NCBI GenBank assembly: GCA_019113265.1
Contig: DXHT01000029.1
Coordinates: 1-48,812, forward strand
Length of the DNA stretch: 48,812 nucleotides
Source: Bacillota bacterium
GTDB lineage: Bacteria > Bacillota > Clostridia > Christensenellales > Pumilibacteraceae
Direction of reading: 5' to 3'
This document shows, piece by piece, positions 17,520 through 26,762 of this stretch (its first letter is position 1; every line of letters starts with the position of its first letter). A program made the translations under genes and the position numbers. The notes under the pieces were generated by a model. The model was not told the origin of the DNA. It saw nothing but the letters and a program-made list of their open reading frames with translations, and made no database searches.

Positions 17520-18035
17520 ATGGCAAGAAGAGAAAAAGACGAAGCTGTCAGACAGGACGACGGGATCAAGAGCAAGCTCGTCTCCGTAAACAGAATAACG
17601 AAGGTCGTCAAGGGCGGACGCATAATGCGCTTTGCGGCGCTCGTCGTGGTAGGCGACGGCAACGGCAAAGTGGGCGTCGGCACGGGCAAGGCCAAGGAAG
17701 TACCCGAGGCTATAAAGAAGGCGGAGCTCATAGCTCGCCGTCACATGATAAGCATCCCTCTCGACGGAACGACCATCCCTCACACGGCGATGGGCAAGTT
17801 CGGAAAGAGCACGGTGCTTATGAAGCCCGCTCCCGAAGGTAACGGCGTCATAGCAGGCGGCAGCGTGCGTGCGATAGTGGAGCTTGCGGGAATAAAGAAC
17901 ATAACGACGAAGTCGTACGGTTCGAGAACGTCCATCAACGCGGTGTACGCCGCGCTCGACGGTCTTAAAACTCTCCGTTCTCCCGAGCAGATAGCGGCGC
18001 TCCGCGGCAAGACCGTGGAAGAGATAAAGGCGTGA
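17520..18035 (+). CDS. rpsE: 30S ribosomal protein S5
   Basis: Fidelity protein of the 30S, near the mRNA entry. 171 residues from the ATG at 17520, which has a GGGAGG site; an upstream in-frame ATG (17475) lies inside rplR and is rejected. The RNA-binding part includes [20 protein letters not shown], and the C-terminal domain contains the conserved [13 protein letters not shown] region. Confidence 0.97.
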   Translation: MARREKDEAVRQDDGIKSKLVSVNRITKVVKGGRIMRFAALVVVGDGNGKVGVGTGKAKEVPEAIKKAELIARRHMISIPLDGTTIPHTAMGKFGKSTVLMKPAPEGNGVIAGGSVRAIVELAGIKNITTKSYGSRTSINAVYAALDGLKTLRSPEQIAALRGKTVEEIKA

Positions 18036-18043
18036 GGTGCATT

Positions 18044-18229
18044 ATGGCAGATAAAATGTTAAAGATCACTCTCGTCAAAAGCGTAAGCGGCAGACTTGCG
18101 AAGCAGCAGAAGACCGTAGAGGCGCTCGGACTGCACAAGATTGGGCAGACGGTCGTCAAAAAAGACAACGATTGCACGCGCGGAATGATATTCGCGGTCA
18201 AGCACCTCGTCGAGGTCAGCGAAGCATAA
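18044..18229 (+). CDS. rpmD: 50S ribosomal protein L30
   Basis: Small large-subunit protein, 61 residues. It starts [16 protein letters not shown]; a GAGG just downstream of the rpsE stop selects ATG 18044 over the in-frame GTG at 18032. The core [14 protein letters not shown] is typical. It follows rpsE by 8 bp. Confidence 0.95.
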   Translation: MADKMLKITLVKSVSGRLAKQQKTVEALGLHKIGQTVVKKDNDCTRGMIFAVKHLVEVSEA

Positions 18230-18242
18230 GGAGTCGTAAACA

Positions 18243-18686
18243 ATGATAATAAACGAATTGAAACCTGCGGAAGGCGCGAAGAAAGCGCCCAAGCGTCTGG
18301 GCAGAGGTATAGGCTCCGGCACGGGCAAGACCGCGGGCAAAGGTCATAAAGGTCAGTGGGCGAGAAGCGGCGGCGGCGTCCGTCCCGGATTCGAAGGTCA
18401 GATCTTCGGTCTTACCCGCAGACTGCCCAAGGCAGGCTTTGACAACAACTGGAAGAAGGTGTACTCCACCGTCAACGTATCCGCTCTCGAAGTGTTCGAG
18501 AACGGCGATACGGTAACGGCGGATGCGCTGCTCGAACGCGGCATACTTTCAAAGATCGAGCCGTACGGACTGAAAGTCCTCGGCGACGGCGAGCTCAGCA
18601 AGAAGCTCACGGTAGTCGCCAAGAAATTCACCAAGAGCGCTGCCGCCAAGATAGAAGCGGCAGGCGGTACGGCAGAGGTCAAATAA
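18243..18686 (+). CDS. rplO: 50S ribosomal protein L15
   Basis: Late-assembly large-subunit protein, 147 residues. The Gly/Arg-rich N-terminal part [20 protein letters not shown] and the [18 protein letters not shown] region are typical. AAGGAG precedes the ATG. Only 2 bp separate it from secY, the usual order in Clostridia. Confidence 0.97.
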   Translation: MIINELKPAEGAKKAPKRLGRGIGSGTGKTAGKGHKGQWARSGGGVRPGFEGQIFGLTRRLPKAGFDNNWKKVYSTVNVSALEVFENGDTVTADALLERGILSKIEPYGLKVLGDGELSKKLTVVAKKFTKSAAAKIEAAGGTAEVK

Positions 18687-18688
18687 GT

Positions 18689-20020
18689 ATGTTCCGCACG
18701 CTGGCAAACGCATTCAAAAACAAGGAAGTCAGAACGAAGCTGCTCCTGACGCTCCTGCTCCTGTTCATTTACAGAGTGGGATGCTGGATACCTACGCCCG
18801 GACTCGATGTTGCGGCACTCGGAGCGGACAATGCCTCCATATTCGGAGAGACGTCCTTCCTCGGACTGCTCAACAGCATAACGGGTGACGGCTTGTCCAA
18901 CGGCGCGCTCCTCGCTCTCGGTATATCGCCATACATCAATGCGTCCATAATCGCTCAGCTGCTCACGATAGCCATTCCGCCTCTTGAAAGGTGGACGAAA
19001 CAGGGCGACGAGGGCAAGCGCAAGATGGCAATGTTCACGAGAGTGCTCACGGTGCTGCTTGCGGTCGTGCAGACGGTAGGTATACTTGTCAGCTTCGCAA
19101 GAGGCGGATACATCAATACCGCGATATACGGCATATCCATTCCCTCCGCAGTCGTGTATATACTCATCGGTGTCGTGCTCATAGCCGGCGCGGTGTTCAC
19201 GATGTGGCTGGGCGAGAGGATAACCGATCTCGGAATAGGTAACGGCATATCGCTGCTCATCTTCGTCGGTATACTTTCCACGGCGGGTCTTGCGATAGTC
19301 AACTCCATATCCATCATGGCGACGGGCGGAGAGGAGGCAGAAATGCAGCCGTGGTACCTTCTCATATTCCTCGTGATGGTGGTGTTCATCTTCGGATTCA
19401 TCACGTTCATCGACGGAGCAGAGCGCAAGATCCCCGTATCGTACGCCAAGCAGATAAAGGGCAGAAAGCAGTTCGGCGGACAGAACACGCATATCCCCAT
19501 AAAGGTGAATGCGTCCGGCGTGCTTCCGATAATATTCGCCACGGCGATCATCACGTTCCCTCAGCTTATAATGCAGATGGTGGGTTCGGATATGGACAAC
19601 TGGTGGACGAATATATTCGGAACGGGAAGCCCCGGATATTACGCGCTCAGCGCGCTGCTCATACTGTTTTTCAGCTACTTCTACGCGATGATACAGTTCA
19701 AGCCTGACGAAGTGGCGAGAAACCTTCAACAGTACGGCGGATTCATTCCGGGCATACGTCCGGGTCGTGCGACGCAGGATTATCTCTCCAAGGTAAACAA
19801 GCGTCTGACGTTGTTCGGTGCGATATACCTTGCGGTGATATTCATAATCCCCAGTCTGCTGTTCTCCATACTCAACGTAACGATAAACTTCAACTCCGCG
19901 CTGACGAACGCGTTCAGCTCCACGGGTATGCTGATAGTCGTAAGCGTTGCGCTCGAATTCCAGAAGCAACTTGACAATCAGCTTCTGATGCGGCAGTACA
20001 GAGGATTCCTCAAACAGTGA
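18689..20020 (+). CDS. secY: protein translocase subunit SecY
   Basis: Channel subunit of the Sec translocon in the cytoplasmic membrane. 443 residues with about ten membrane segments. It starts MFRTLANAFKNKEVRTKLL. The plug and first signature (GISPYINASIIAQLL, near 75-90) and the cytoplasmic loops with SYAKQIKGRKQFGGQNTHIP are present. Its ribosome binding site lies in the end of rplO. An extra loop around the YYALSALLILFF segment looks slightly long, as in other Clostridia. Confidence 0.97.
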   Translation: MFRTLANAFKNKEVRTKLLLTLLLLFIYRVGCWIPTPGLDVAALGADNASIFGETSFLGLLNSITGDGLSNGALLALGISPYINASIIAQLLTIAIPPLERWTKQGDEGKRKMAMFTRVLTVLLAVVQTVGILVSFARGGYINTAIYGISIPSAVVYILIGVVLIAGAVFTMWLGERITDLGIGNGISLLIFVGILSTAGLAIVNSISIMATGGEEAEMQPWYLLIFLVMVVFIFGFITFIDGAERKIPVSYAKQIKGRKQFGGQNTHIPIKVNASGVLPIIFATAIITFPQLIMQMVGSDMDNWWTNIFGTGSPGYYALSALLILFFSYFYAMIQFKPDEVARNLQQYGGFIPGIRPGRATQDYLSKVNKRLTLFGAIYLAVIFIIPSLLFSILNVTINFNSALTNAFSSTGMLIVVSVALEFQKQLDNQLLMRQYRGFLKQ

Positions 20021-20039
20021 TCCAAAAGGGGGAACGAAC

Positions 20040-20654
20040 ATGAATATAGTACTTTTGGGCGCACCCGGGGCGGGCAAAGGCACGCAGGCGCTGCGCATGG
20101 AAGAGCGCTATAAGCTCAAACACATATCGACGGGAGACATCTTCCGTCAGCATATGCGTCGGCAGACGGAAGTGGGTAACCTCGCACGTTCTTACATCAA
20201 GAAAGGACAGCTCGTTCCCGACGACGTCACGCTGAAAATAGTTTCCATCGCCCTCGAAGAGGCGGGGAACAAGGACTTCCTTCTCGACGGTTTCCCCCGC
20301 AACACCAGGCAGGCGGAGATGCTCGACGAGCTTGTGAAGATAGACAAAGTGATAAACATAGACGTGGATAAGGCGGTGCTCACCGACCGTATCTGCGGCA
20401 GACGGAGCTGTGTGGAGTGCGGTTACACCGCGCACATATCCGCTCTTAACGGGTCCGCTTGTCCCAAGTGCGGTTGCGAAATGGTGCAGCGCATGGACGA
20501 CCGTGAAGATACGGTCAGGGATCGTCTCAGAGTATACGAGGAGCAGACCGCTCCGCTCATCGAGTATTACGGAGCGAAGGGCATACTCGTGAACGTAGAC
20601 GGCATGGGCAGCCCCGAAGAAGTTTTTGCGGAGATCGGAAAGGTGCTCGGATGA
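20040..20654 (+). CDS. adk: adenylate kinase, zinc-lid type
   Basis: Interconverts ATP + AMP and 2 ADP in the cytoplasm. 204 residues, a few shorter than usual. It has the P-loop GAPGAGKGT (7-15), the AMP-binding HISTGD and DGFPRN motifs, and a lid with Cys124, Cys127, Cys141 and Cys144, the structural zinc site of Gram-positive enzymes. A GGGGG site precedes the ATG. The stop overlaps the map start as ATGA. Confidence 0.97.
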   Translation: MNIVLLGAPGAGKGTQALRMEERYKLKHISTGDIFRQHMRRQTEVGNLARSYIKKGQLVPDDVTLKIVSIALEEAGNKDFLLDGFPRNTRQAEMLDELVKIDKVINIDVDKAVLTDRICGRRSCVECGYTAHISALNGSACPKCGCEMVQRMDDREDTVRDRLRVYEEQTAPLIEYYGAKGILVNVDGMGSPEEVFAEIGKVLG

Positions 20655-21394
20655 TACCCGTAAAAAATGCGGCGGAGATCGTAAAAATGCGCGAAGCGGG
20701 CAAGGCGCTGAAAGAAGTGTTCGGCGTCGTTGCCCCGCTGATCGCGCCGGGATTGACCACTATGGAGCTTAACGCGGAGATAGAGAAGAAGATATCCTCT
20801 CTCGGCGCGACCGCTCCCTGCAAGGGTTACATGGGCTATCCCGCCGCGGCCTGCATCTCCATTGACGACGTAGTCGTTCACGGCATCCCCTCGCTGAGGC
20901 GGCTTGCCGAGGGCGAGATAGTGAGCGTGGACATCGTTCTTAAACTGAACGGTTACTGCGCGGACGCGACGCGGACGTACGCGGTCGGAAAGATAAGCGA
21001 AGAAAAACAGCGTCTTATCGACGTGACGCGCCGATGCTTTTACAACGGTGTGGCAAAACTGCGTGCGGGCGCAAGGCTGGGCGACGCTCAGAGCGCGATA
21101 CAGATGACGGCGGAGCTTGCCGGTTACGGCGTGGTGAGAGCCATGGCGGGACACGGCATAGGTCGTAGCATGCACGAAGACCCCTCCGTCGAGAATTACG
21201 GCAGACCGGGTACCGGCGTACTGCTCAAAGCGGGAATGTGCCTTGCAGTCGAACCCATGATAACGATGGGGACGTGGAAGGTAAAGATCGACGACGACGG
21301 CTGGACTTGCCGGACGACGGACGGATCGCCCGCGGCGCATTACGAAAACACCGTTCTGATAACGTCGGACGGTTGCGAGATACTTACGGAGTAA
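20651..21394 (+). CDS. map: methionine aminopeptidase, type I
   Basis: Removes the N-terminal Met from new proteins. 247 residues. All five metal ligands are visible: Asp94 and Asp105 (SVDIVLKLNGYCAD), His168 (AGHGIG), Glu201 (AVEPM) and Glu232 (YENTVL). His78 in VVHGIPS is the conserved substrate-side His. It is coupled to adk through an ATGA overlap. Confidence 0.97.
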   Translation: MIPVKNAAEIVKMREAGKALKEVFGVVAPLIAPGLTTMELNAEIEKKISSLGATAPCKGYMGYPAAACISIDDVVVHGIPSLRRLAEGEIVSVDIVLKLNGYCADATRTYAVGKISEEKQRLIDVTRRCFYNGVAKLRAGARLGDAQSAIQMTAELAGYGVVRAMAGHGIGRSMHEDPSVENYGRPGTGVLLKAGMCLAVEPMITMGTWKVKIDDDGWTCRTTDGSPAAHYENTVLITSDGCEILTE

Positions 21395-21397
21395 GCG

Positions 21398-21634
21398 ATG
21401 CGTAAAGTAAGCGCGGTGATAAGCAAGGCCGGAAGCGACTGCGGAAAGGTATACCTCGTCGTCGGATACGACGGCAGGGGATACGCGCTTTGCGTGGACG
21501 GAAAGAGGCATAAACTCGGCTCGCCCAAGAGCAAGAACGTAAGGCACATAAAGGCGACGGGAACGGAAGTGGAACTTCCCGGAACGGACGCCGGCGTCGT
21601 GAGCGCGATAGCGCGACTGGAAATCCCGTCATAA
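21398..21634 (+). CDS. KOW-domain RNA-binding protein (L14e-like)
   Basis: 78-residue basic protein with an N-terminal KOW-type beta-barrel (about 3-40; motif [17 protein letters not shown]). This family is commonly encoded between map and infA in Clostridia and resembles eukaryotic and archaeal L14e/L27e. Its function is unknown; ribosome or rRNA binding is inferred from the fold and operon. It starts 3 bp after map. Confidence 0.85.
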   Translation: MRKVSAVISKAGSDCGKVYLVVGYDGRGYALCVDGKRHKLGSPKSKNVRHIKATGTEVELPGTDAGVVSAIARLEIPS

Positions 21635-21644
21635 TGGAGGTCAT

Positions 21645-21866
21645 ATGTCCAAATCGGATGCAATCGAAGCGGAAGGCGTAGTGATAGAGTGCCTTCGCGG
21701 AGCAATGTTCAAGGTCAGGCTGACAAACGGCTTTATAGTGACCGCGACGATATCCGGAAAGATCCGTCAGCATTACATCAAAATACTCGAAGGCGACTCT
21801 GTGAAAGTGGAGATGTCCCCGTACGACATAACGCGCGGACGCATAACCTACCGCAACAAGTCCTGA
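21645..21866 (+). CDS. infA: translation initiation factor IF-1
   Basis: OB-fold factor that blocks the A site during initiation. 73 residues, typical length. It has [19 protein letters not shown] and the end [19 protein letters not shown] site lies 7 bp ahead of the ATG. Confidence 0.97.
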   Translation: MSKSDAIEAEGVVIECLRGAMFKVRLTNGFIVTATISGKIRQHYIKILEGDSVKVEMSPYDITRGRITYRNKS

Positions 21867-21898
21867 CTTACCGAAAACAGTTTTTCAAGGAGAATATC

Positions 21899-22015
21899 AT
21901 GAAAGTAAGAACTTCCGTAAAGCCCATGTGCGACAAGTGCAAGGTCATCAAAAGACACGGCAAAGTGATGGTCATCTGCTCCAAGTATCCCAAGCACAAG
22001 CAGAGACAGGGTTAA
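21899..22015 (+). CDS. rpmJ: 50S ribosomal protein L36, zinc type
   Basis: 38-residue protein, the smallest of the ribosome, with zinc ligands Cys11, Cys14, Cys27 and His33 (CDKC, then C and H). It starts [10 protein letters not shown] after an AAGGAG site. The 112 bp between it and rpsM contain no gene; I see no promoter there. Confidence 0.97.
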   Translation: MKVRTSVKPMCDKCKVIKRHGKVMVICSKYPKHKQRQG

Positions 22016-22127
22016 AAACGAGACAACAACCCGCGGCAGAGGCAGCACCGACATTCCACGGTCGCCCGTGCAAGCGGTCTAAGTCATATAACAAACGAAT
22101 TATCACATTTTTCTCAGGAGTTAAAAA

Positions 22128-22499
22128 ATGGCAAGAATTGCAGGTATCGATTTGCCCAAAGAGAAGCGCGTAGAGATCGGACTGACGTACATCTACGGCA
22201 TCGGAAGGCCCATGGCGGACAAGATCCTTGCCGCCACGGAGGTCAACCCGGATACGCGAGTCAAGGACCTCACCGAGGACGAAGTACAGCGTCTCAGGGA
22301 ATACATCGATAAACACGTCGTGACGGAAGGCGATCTTCACAGAGACGTCTCCCTCAGCATCAAGCGTCTTATGGAGATAGGATGCTATCGCGGGATAAGG
22401 CACAGAAAGGGACTGCCCGTTCGCGGACAGAGCACCAAGCAGAACGCGCGCACCCGTAAGGGACCGAAGCGCACGGTCAGCAGAAAGAAGAAGTCTTAA
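22128..22499 (+). CDS. rpsM: 30S ribosomal protein S13
   Basis: 30S head protein contacting P-site tRNA. 123 residues. It has the [21 protein letters not shown] start, the [13 protein letters not shown] motif and a basic tail ending [15 protein letters not shown] lies 8 bp before the ATG. Confidence 0.97.
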   Translation: MARIAGIDLPKEKRVEIGLTYIYGIGRPMADKILAATEVNPDTRVKDLTEDEVQRLREYIDKHVVTEGDLHRDVSLSIKRLMEIGCYRGIRHRKGLPVRGQSTKQNARTRKGPKRTVSRKKKS

Positions 22500-22517
22500 C
22501 AGGGAGCGTAAGTAACT

Positions 22518-22907
22518 ATGGCAGTTAAGAAAACGGTAGGCAAGAAGAAGATCACGAAGGGCGTAGACAAAGGACAGGTCCACATCCAGGCTTCTTTCAA
22601 CAATACGATAATAACGATAACGGACGAGCGCGGCAACACGGTCACGGCGTCCAGCGCGGGAGCGACGGGACTGCGCGGCAGCAGAAAGAGCACGCCGTTC
22701 GCGGCACAGCTCGCCTGCGAGAAAGCCGCTAAAGCGGCATACGACTCGGGTATGCGCAGCGCGGAAGTGTTCGTCAAGGGCCCGGGCGCGGGACGTGAGT
22801 CCGCAGTACGCGCCGTAGAGGCGTGCGGCATCAAGGTAACGGCGATAACGGACGTTTCGCCCATCCCTCACAACGGATGCAGACCGCCCAAGCGCAGAAG
22901 AGTTTAA
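22518..22907 (+). CDS. rpsK: 30S ribosomal protein S11
   Basis: Platform protein near the E site. 129 residues with [20 protein letters not shown] and the C-terminal [18 protein letters not shown] signature. A weak GGGAG site precedes the ATG by about 12 bp. Confidence 0.97.
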   Translation: MAVKKTVGKKKITKGVDKGQVHIQASFNNTIITITDERGNTVTASSAGATGLRGSRKSTPFAAQLACEKAAKAAYDSGMRSAEVFVKGPGAGRESAVRAVEACGIKVTAITDVSPIPHNGCRPPKRRRV

Positions 22908-22925
22908 GGAGAGAGGCAGATCATC

Positions 22926-23552
22926 ATGGCAAAAAATACATCACCCAGCTGCAAACAGTGCAGAAGAGAAGGACAGAAATTATATCTCAAGGGCGACCGT
23001 TGCACGGCGGAAGGCAAGAAGTGCGCTATGGATCGTCGCCCGACTCCTCCGGGACAGCACGGACTGTCGAGGAAGAAGGTATCCGAATACGGAATGCAGC
23101 TCCGCGAGAAGCAGAAGGCGCGCCGTATATACGGAGTACTCGAAGGACAGTTCCGCAGCTACTATGACAAGGCGGAGCGCATGAAGGGCGTCGTCGGCGA
23201 GAACATGCTTGCGCTGCTCGAAAAGCGTCTTGACAACGTTGTGTACCGCATGGGTATAGGCGCGTCCCGCAGTCAGTCCCGTCAGATAGTCAATCACGGA
23301 CACATCACCGTCAACGGCAAGGTAGTGGATATTCCTTCCTATCAGGTCAAGAAGGGCGACGTGATATCCGTCAAGGAAAGCAAGAAGAACAAGGCTTGCT
23401 TCACCGCTCTTAAAGATGCGAAGATAACGATGCCCAAGTGGGTGGAGTTCGATACCGCGAAGCTCGAAGGCAGAGTGGTCGACGATCCGAAGAGAGAGGA
23501 TATAGACGCGAACATCACGGAATCGCTCATCATAGAGAAGTATTCCAAGTAA
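22926..23552 (+). CDS. rpsD: 30S ribosomal protein S4, zinc type
   Basis: Primary 16S binder at the mRNA entry; represses the alpha operon in many bacteria. 208 residues. The N-terminus carries Cys9, Cys12, Cys26 and Cys33, the zinc-binding form. An S4 RNA-binding domain (about 98-160, RLDNVVYRMG and VNHGHITVNG) follows. GGAGAG precedes the ATG. Confidence 0.97.
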   Translation: MAKNTSPSCKQCRREGQKLYLKGDRCTAEGKKCAMDRRPTPPGQHGLSRKKVSEYGMQLREKQKARRIYGVLEGQFRSYYDKAERMKGVVGENMLALLEKRLDNVVYRMGIGASRSQSRQIVNHGHITVNGKVVDIPSYQVKKGDVISVKESKKNKACFTALKDAKITMPKWVEFDTAKLEGRVVDDPKREDIDANITESLIIEKYSK

Positions 23553-23654
23553 TCCGGCCCGCATCGAGCGGGATCCGACGATCCGCAAGCAGGATCGCGT
23601 TCGTCTCGGCGTTTTATGTTAGCAACCGCAGACGAAAAGGAGACAATAAAAATT

Positions 23655-24608
23655 ATGATGGAAATCGAGAAACCGAGGATCACCATCGAGGAAAGCGCGG
23701 ATCTGCGCGAAGGCGTATTCGTTGCCGAGCCTCTTGAAAGAGGTTACGGAATAACGCTGGGCAACTGCCTGAGAAGAGTGCTTCTCAGCGCACTTCCCGG
23801 TACTGCCGTCGTAGGGATACAGATTAGCGGCGTGAGCCACGAATTCAGCGTTATCCCCGGCATTAAAGAGGACGTCGCAGAGATAATACTCAACCTCAAA
23901 GGGCTTAACCTCAAAGCCAAGTACGAGGACAACACTATCACCAAGACGCTCCGTTTAACGCGTAGCGAGCCGGGAATAGTCACCGCGAAAGACATAGTGA
24001 CCGATCCCGAAATAGAGATCCTCAATCCCGAAATGTATATATGCACGCTGGACGAAGGTGCCAACCTCGATATGGAACTAACTGTCGCCAAGGGTCGCGG
24101 TTACGTCGTTGCGGGGCATCTGAAAGATATGTCCAAGCCCATAGGCTACATTCCCATCGACGCGATCTTCACGCCCGTCAAGGCGGCGAGCTACTCCGTG
24201 GAGAACGCCCGCGTCGGTCAGAGCCTGGATTACGACAAACTCACGATAAAGGTAAAGACGGACGGCAGTCTGAGTGCGAAGGACGTACTTTCGCTCGCCG
24301 CTCGTGCAATAGAAGATCACATACGTCTGTTCGCCAATCTGTCCGACATGTTCGCGGGTATGGACATACTCGTGTCCCGTCCGGAGGATCGTCAGCAGAA
24401 GGTGCTCGAAATGAGCATAGAAGACATGGATCTGTCCGTGCGCAGCTACAACTGCCTTAAACGCGCGGGCATACACACCGTGGAAGATCTCACCAAGCGC
24501 AGCGAAGAGGATATGCTCAAAGTCCGCAATCTCGGCAGAAAGAGCCTCGACGAGGTCATTGCCAAGCTCAAAGGTTACGGACTGGACCTCAAGAGCAGTG
24601 AGGAATAA
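23655..24608 (+). CDS. rpoA: RNA polymerase alpha subunit
   Basis: Dimerises to start RNA polymerase assembly; its C-terminal domain contacts UP elements and activators. 317 residues from the ATG at 23655, 12 bp after AAGGAG; the in-frame ATG at 23616 lies before that site and is rejected. The N-terminal domain has EPLERGYGITLGNCLRRVLL. A linker near 230-245 is followed by the C-terminal domain with LSVRSYNCLKRAGIHTVEDL and NLGRKSLDEV. The gap to rpsD is about 100 bp. Confidence 0.97.
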   Translation: MMEIEKPRITIEESADLREGVFVAEPLERGYGITLGNCLRRVLLSALPGTAVVGIQISGVSHEFSVIPGIKEDVAEIILNLKGLNLKAKYEDNTITKTLRLTRSEPGIVTAKDIVTDPEIEILNPEMYICTLDEGANLDMELTVAKGRGYVVAGHLKDMSKPIGYIPIDAIFTPVKAASYSVENARVGQSLDYDKLTIKVKTDGSLSAKDVLSLAARAIEDHIRLFANLSDMFAGMDILVSRPEDRQQKVLEMSIEDMDLSVRSYNCLKRAGIHTVEDLTKRSEEDMLKVRNLGRKSLDEVIAKLKGYGLDLKSSEE

Positions 24609-24631
24609 TATAACGAGGAATCACGAAAATC

Positions 24632-25165
24632 ATGGAAAACAGGAAATTAGGCAAAGCTACCGATAAAAGAATGGCGCTCCTCCGTTCGCAGGTGACCGAT
24701 CTCCTCTGGCACGGCAGGATAGAGACCACGGTCGACAGGGCAAAAGAGGTCCAGAAGATCGCGGAAAAGCTCCTTACCAAGGCTGTGAACAGCTATAAGG
24801 ACACCGTGAAGAACGTGGAAACGCGTCAGCGCAAGAAGAAGGACAAGAAGGGCAACGTGACCGTTGAAGAGTACAAAGTCGAGCTCATAAACGACGGCCC
24901 GAAGAAGCTTGCGGCACGCAGAGCGATCATGTCCGTAATATACGAGCGCAAGGAGACCAAGGGCTTCTCCGAGACCAAGAGCGCATACAGAGTGCGTGCG
25001 GGCAAGATCAATCATCCGCTCGTGGAGAAGATCTTCAACGAGTACGCGCCCAAGTACGACGAGCGCGCAACGGAAAAAGGAACGAAGGGCGGTTACACCC
25101 GCGTTCTGAAAAACGGTTTCCGTCGCGGCGACGCCGCAGAAATGGCGATAATCGAGTTGGTCTGA
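24632..25165 (+). CDS. rplQ: 50S ribosomal protein L17 with internal insertion
   Basis: Large-subunit protein beside the tunnel exit, last gene of the superoperon. 177 residues against about 115-130 usual. The N-terminal part ([21 protein letters not shown]) and C-terminal end ([20 protein letters not shown]) are canonical. The extra 55-60 residues are inserted in the middle (about 55-125), with a Lys-rich stretch at 66-75 resembling a beta-hairpin. Confidence 0.95.
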   Translation: MENRKLGKATDKRMALLRSQVTDLLWHGRIETTVDRAKEVQKIAEKLLTKAVNSYKDTVKNVETRQRKKKDKKGNVTVEEYKVELINDGPKKLAARRAIMSVIYERKETKGFSETKSAYRVRAGKINHPLVEKIFNEYAPKYDERATEKGTKGGYTRVLKNGFRRGDAAEMAIIELV

Positions 25166-25195
25166 TCGCGTTTAATTAAATTTTAATCAAATTAT

Positions 25196-25225
25196 AAAGG
25201 GCTTCCTCTTTACAGGCAGCCCTTT
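25196..25225 (+). terminator. hairpin at the end of the ribosomal superoperon
   Basis: AAAGGGCT (25196-25203) pairs with AGCCCTTT (25218-25225). It is followed by GAAATTGTA rather than a true T run, so termination may be partial. The promoter of the next gene overlaps its right arm. Confidence 0.5.
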
Positions 25226-25238
25226 GAAATTGTATAAT
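25209..25238 (+). promoter_or_regulatory. promoter of the zinc-ribbon membrane protein gene
   Basis: TTTACA (25209-25214), an 18-bp spacer and TATAAT (25233-25238), lying inside and just after the superoperon hairpin. Confidence 0.65.
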
Positions 25239-25328
25239 AGTATTACTTAGGCGGATGCGATCTCCGCCCGGGCGAATAAACTCCGCGAGCCGCGGAGCAT
25301 GATAAAACAAAGGAGTCTTTTCCGGGAT

Positions 25329-26663
25329 ATGATCTGTCGGAACTGCAATCGAGATGCCGGCAATTCGAGCTTCTGCCCGTATTGCGGCGCACCAATGCGG
25401 AGCAAGTACTGCCCGCGCTGCGGCGTGCCCCTTCCTCCCGACGGGCGCGCCTGCTATTCGTGCGGCTGGCGGGATACCGCACCCGGTGCGGAGCGCGCCG
25501 TCTCTCAGCCTGCGCCCGAAGTGAATTCGGGAGACAAAGGGCTTGTATCGGGCAAGCGTGAAGAACCGCGCGACGATCTTCCCAAGTCTTTGCAGAAACG
25601 TAGCGGCGCACAGACGCTGTTGTGTCTTATAAGCGGAATAGCCGTACTCGCCGTTATGGGCGTGACTCTCTATCTGATGCTCATGGGCAACCTGTTCTCG
25701 GTAGGCGGCGAGGTGATAGACCCGCTCACGGGAGCGGCGGCGGAGGGCGGCTCGTTCGGGCTTCTCACTCACTTCAACGCTATCAAAGATTTCGCCATCG
25801 GGCTTGCGACGAGCATTCCCCAAGCGGCACAGAACATGGATCTGGTCACGCTGGGAAGGGAGGTATCGTCTGCCGTGATAATGGTGATGTATGCGCTTGC
25901 GTCGGTGATAGTGTCGATAGCGACGCTCGTCGCCGTGATAAGATTCATCGTCGGCATGGCGAGAGGGCGTTACTTCAATATGGCAAAGTTCGCCGCGCTC
26001 GATCTTGCCGCGGTAGGACTCATATGGATGGGCGCGCGTTTCGGCTATTTTTCGGATAGCGTCGGCGCGGGATCGGGAACGCTCGTATGCCTGCTCATAG
26101 CGGCTGCTGCGCTTGCCGTGTGCCTTGTTTCCAACCTCGTGTTCGCGGGCAGAAATATCGCAAAAGTCGGCAGTGTGCTGAAACTCATAACCAACGCGGG
26201 CATATTCGCGTGCGCGGCGGTCTGTTTCCTTGCATTCCCGTTCCGCATTTCGGAGGCGTATAACGGGAACGGCTCGGAGGCGTTCGTAGGCTCGCTCGAC
26301 CTCATCGTAAGCGCGTTGAACGGAGAGCCCGAAAGATCGGTATCGCTTATCGGCATGATAGCCGCGATAGGTCTTCTCGTATTCACCCTGAAATACCTGT
26401 TCACGCTGCCGTTCTATATGTCCAAGACGGCTTCCCGGCTCGCGCGCACGTTCAAGTTCGACGGTTACCGCGACAAGGGCTTCATGTTCCGTTCGATAGA
26501 GCTTATAGTGGGCGCAGTGCCTTTCGTTGCACTCGGTATCATATACCTCAGAGGAGCAAACTCCGCTCCTTCCACCCAATTCGTATTTTTCATAGTCGCC
26601 GTGGTAGCGACGTTCGTGTTCGCGGTCATAAACCGCCTGTGTATGAACAGAGATCAGCTCTGA
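25329..26663 (+). CDS. zinc-ribbon multi-pass membrane protein
   Basis: 444 residues. The N-terminus has four CxxC pairs (Cys3/6, 16/19, 28/31, 42/45), forming two zinc ribbons on the cytoplasmic side. A polar linker and about nine or ten hydrophobic segments (from about residue 105 to the end) follow. Zinc-ribbon membrane proteins are frequent in Clostridia, but this one has no assigned function. ATG 25329 is chosen over ATG 25299 because an AAAGGAG site lies between them (12 bp ahead) and the zinc ribbon then begins at residue 3. It has its own promoter and terminator. Confidence 0.85.
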   Translation: MICRNCNRDAGNSSFCPYCGAPMRSKYCPRCGVPLPPDGRACYSCGWRDTAPGAERAVSQPAPEVNSGDKGLVSGKREEPRDDLPKSLQKRSGAQTLLCLISGIAVLAVMGVTLYLMLMGNLFSVGGEVIDPLTGAAAEGGSFGLLTHFNAIKDFAIGLATSIPQAAQNMDLVTLGREVSSAVIMVMYALASVIVSIATLVAVIRFIVGMARGRYFNMAKFAALDLAAVGLIWMGARFGYFSDSVGAGSGTLVCLLIAAAALAVCLVSNLVFAGRNIAKVGSVLKLITNAGIFACAAVCFLAFPFRISEAYNGNGSEAFVGSLDLIVSALNGEPERSVSLIGMIAAIGLLVFTLKYLFTLPFYMSKTASRLARTFKFDGYRDKGFMFRSIELIVGAVPFVALGIIYLRGANSAPSTQFVFFIVAVVATFVFAVINRLCMNRDQL

Positions 26664-26680
26664 CGATCCGAATGACCTCG

Positions 26681-26710
26681 CCCCGCTTCCTTTTGCGAAG
26701 CGGGGTTTTT
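26681..26710 (+). terminator. intrinsic terminator
   Basis: CCCCGCTTC (26681-26689) pairs perfectly with GAAGCGGGG (26697-26705), followed by TTTTT. It ends the zinc-ribbon gene. Confidence 0.95.
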
Positions 26711-26726
26711 CGTTCGGGTCAAACAG

Positions 26727-26755
26727 TTGCCAACCGCGCGGCGATGGTGTATAAT
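26727..26755 (+). promoter_or_regulatory. promoter of smpB
   Basis: TTGCCA (26727-26732), a 17-bp spacer and TATAAT (26750-26755). The smpB ATG starts at 26763, where transcription itself should begin. Confidence 0.85.
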
Positions 26756-26762
26756 ATATTGA

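Noticed and set aside
15959-20098. Long minus-strand open frames opposite ribosomal genes and secY
   Set aside because: Antisense shadows produced by the codon bias of GC-rich genes; no homology or start signals.
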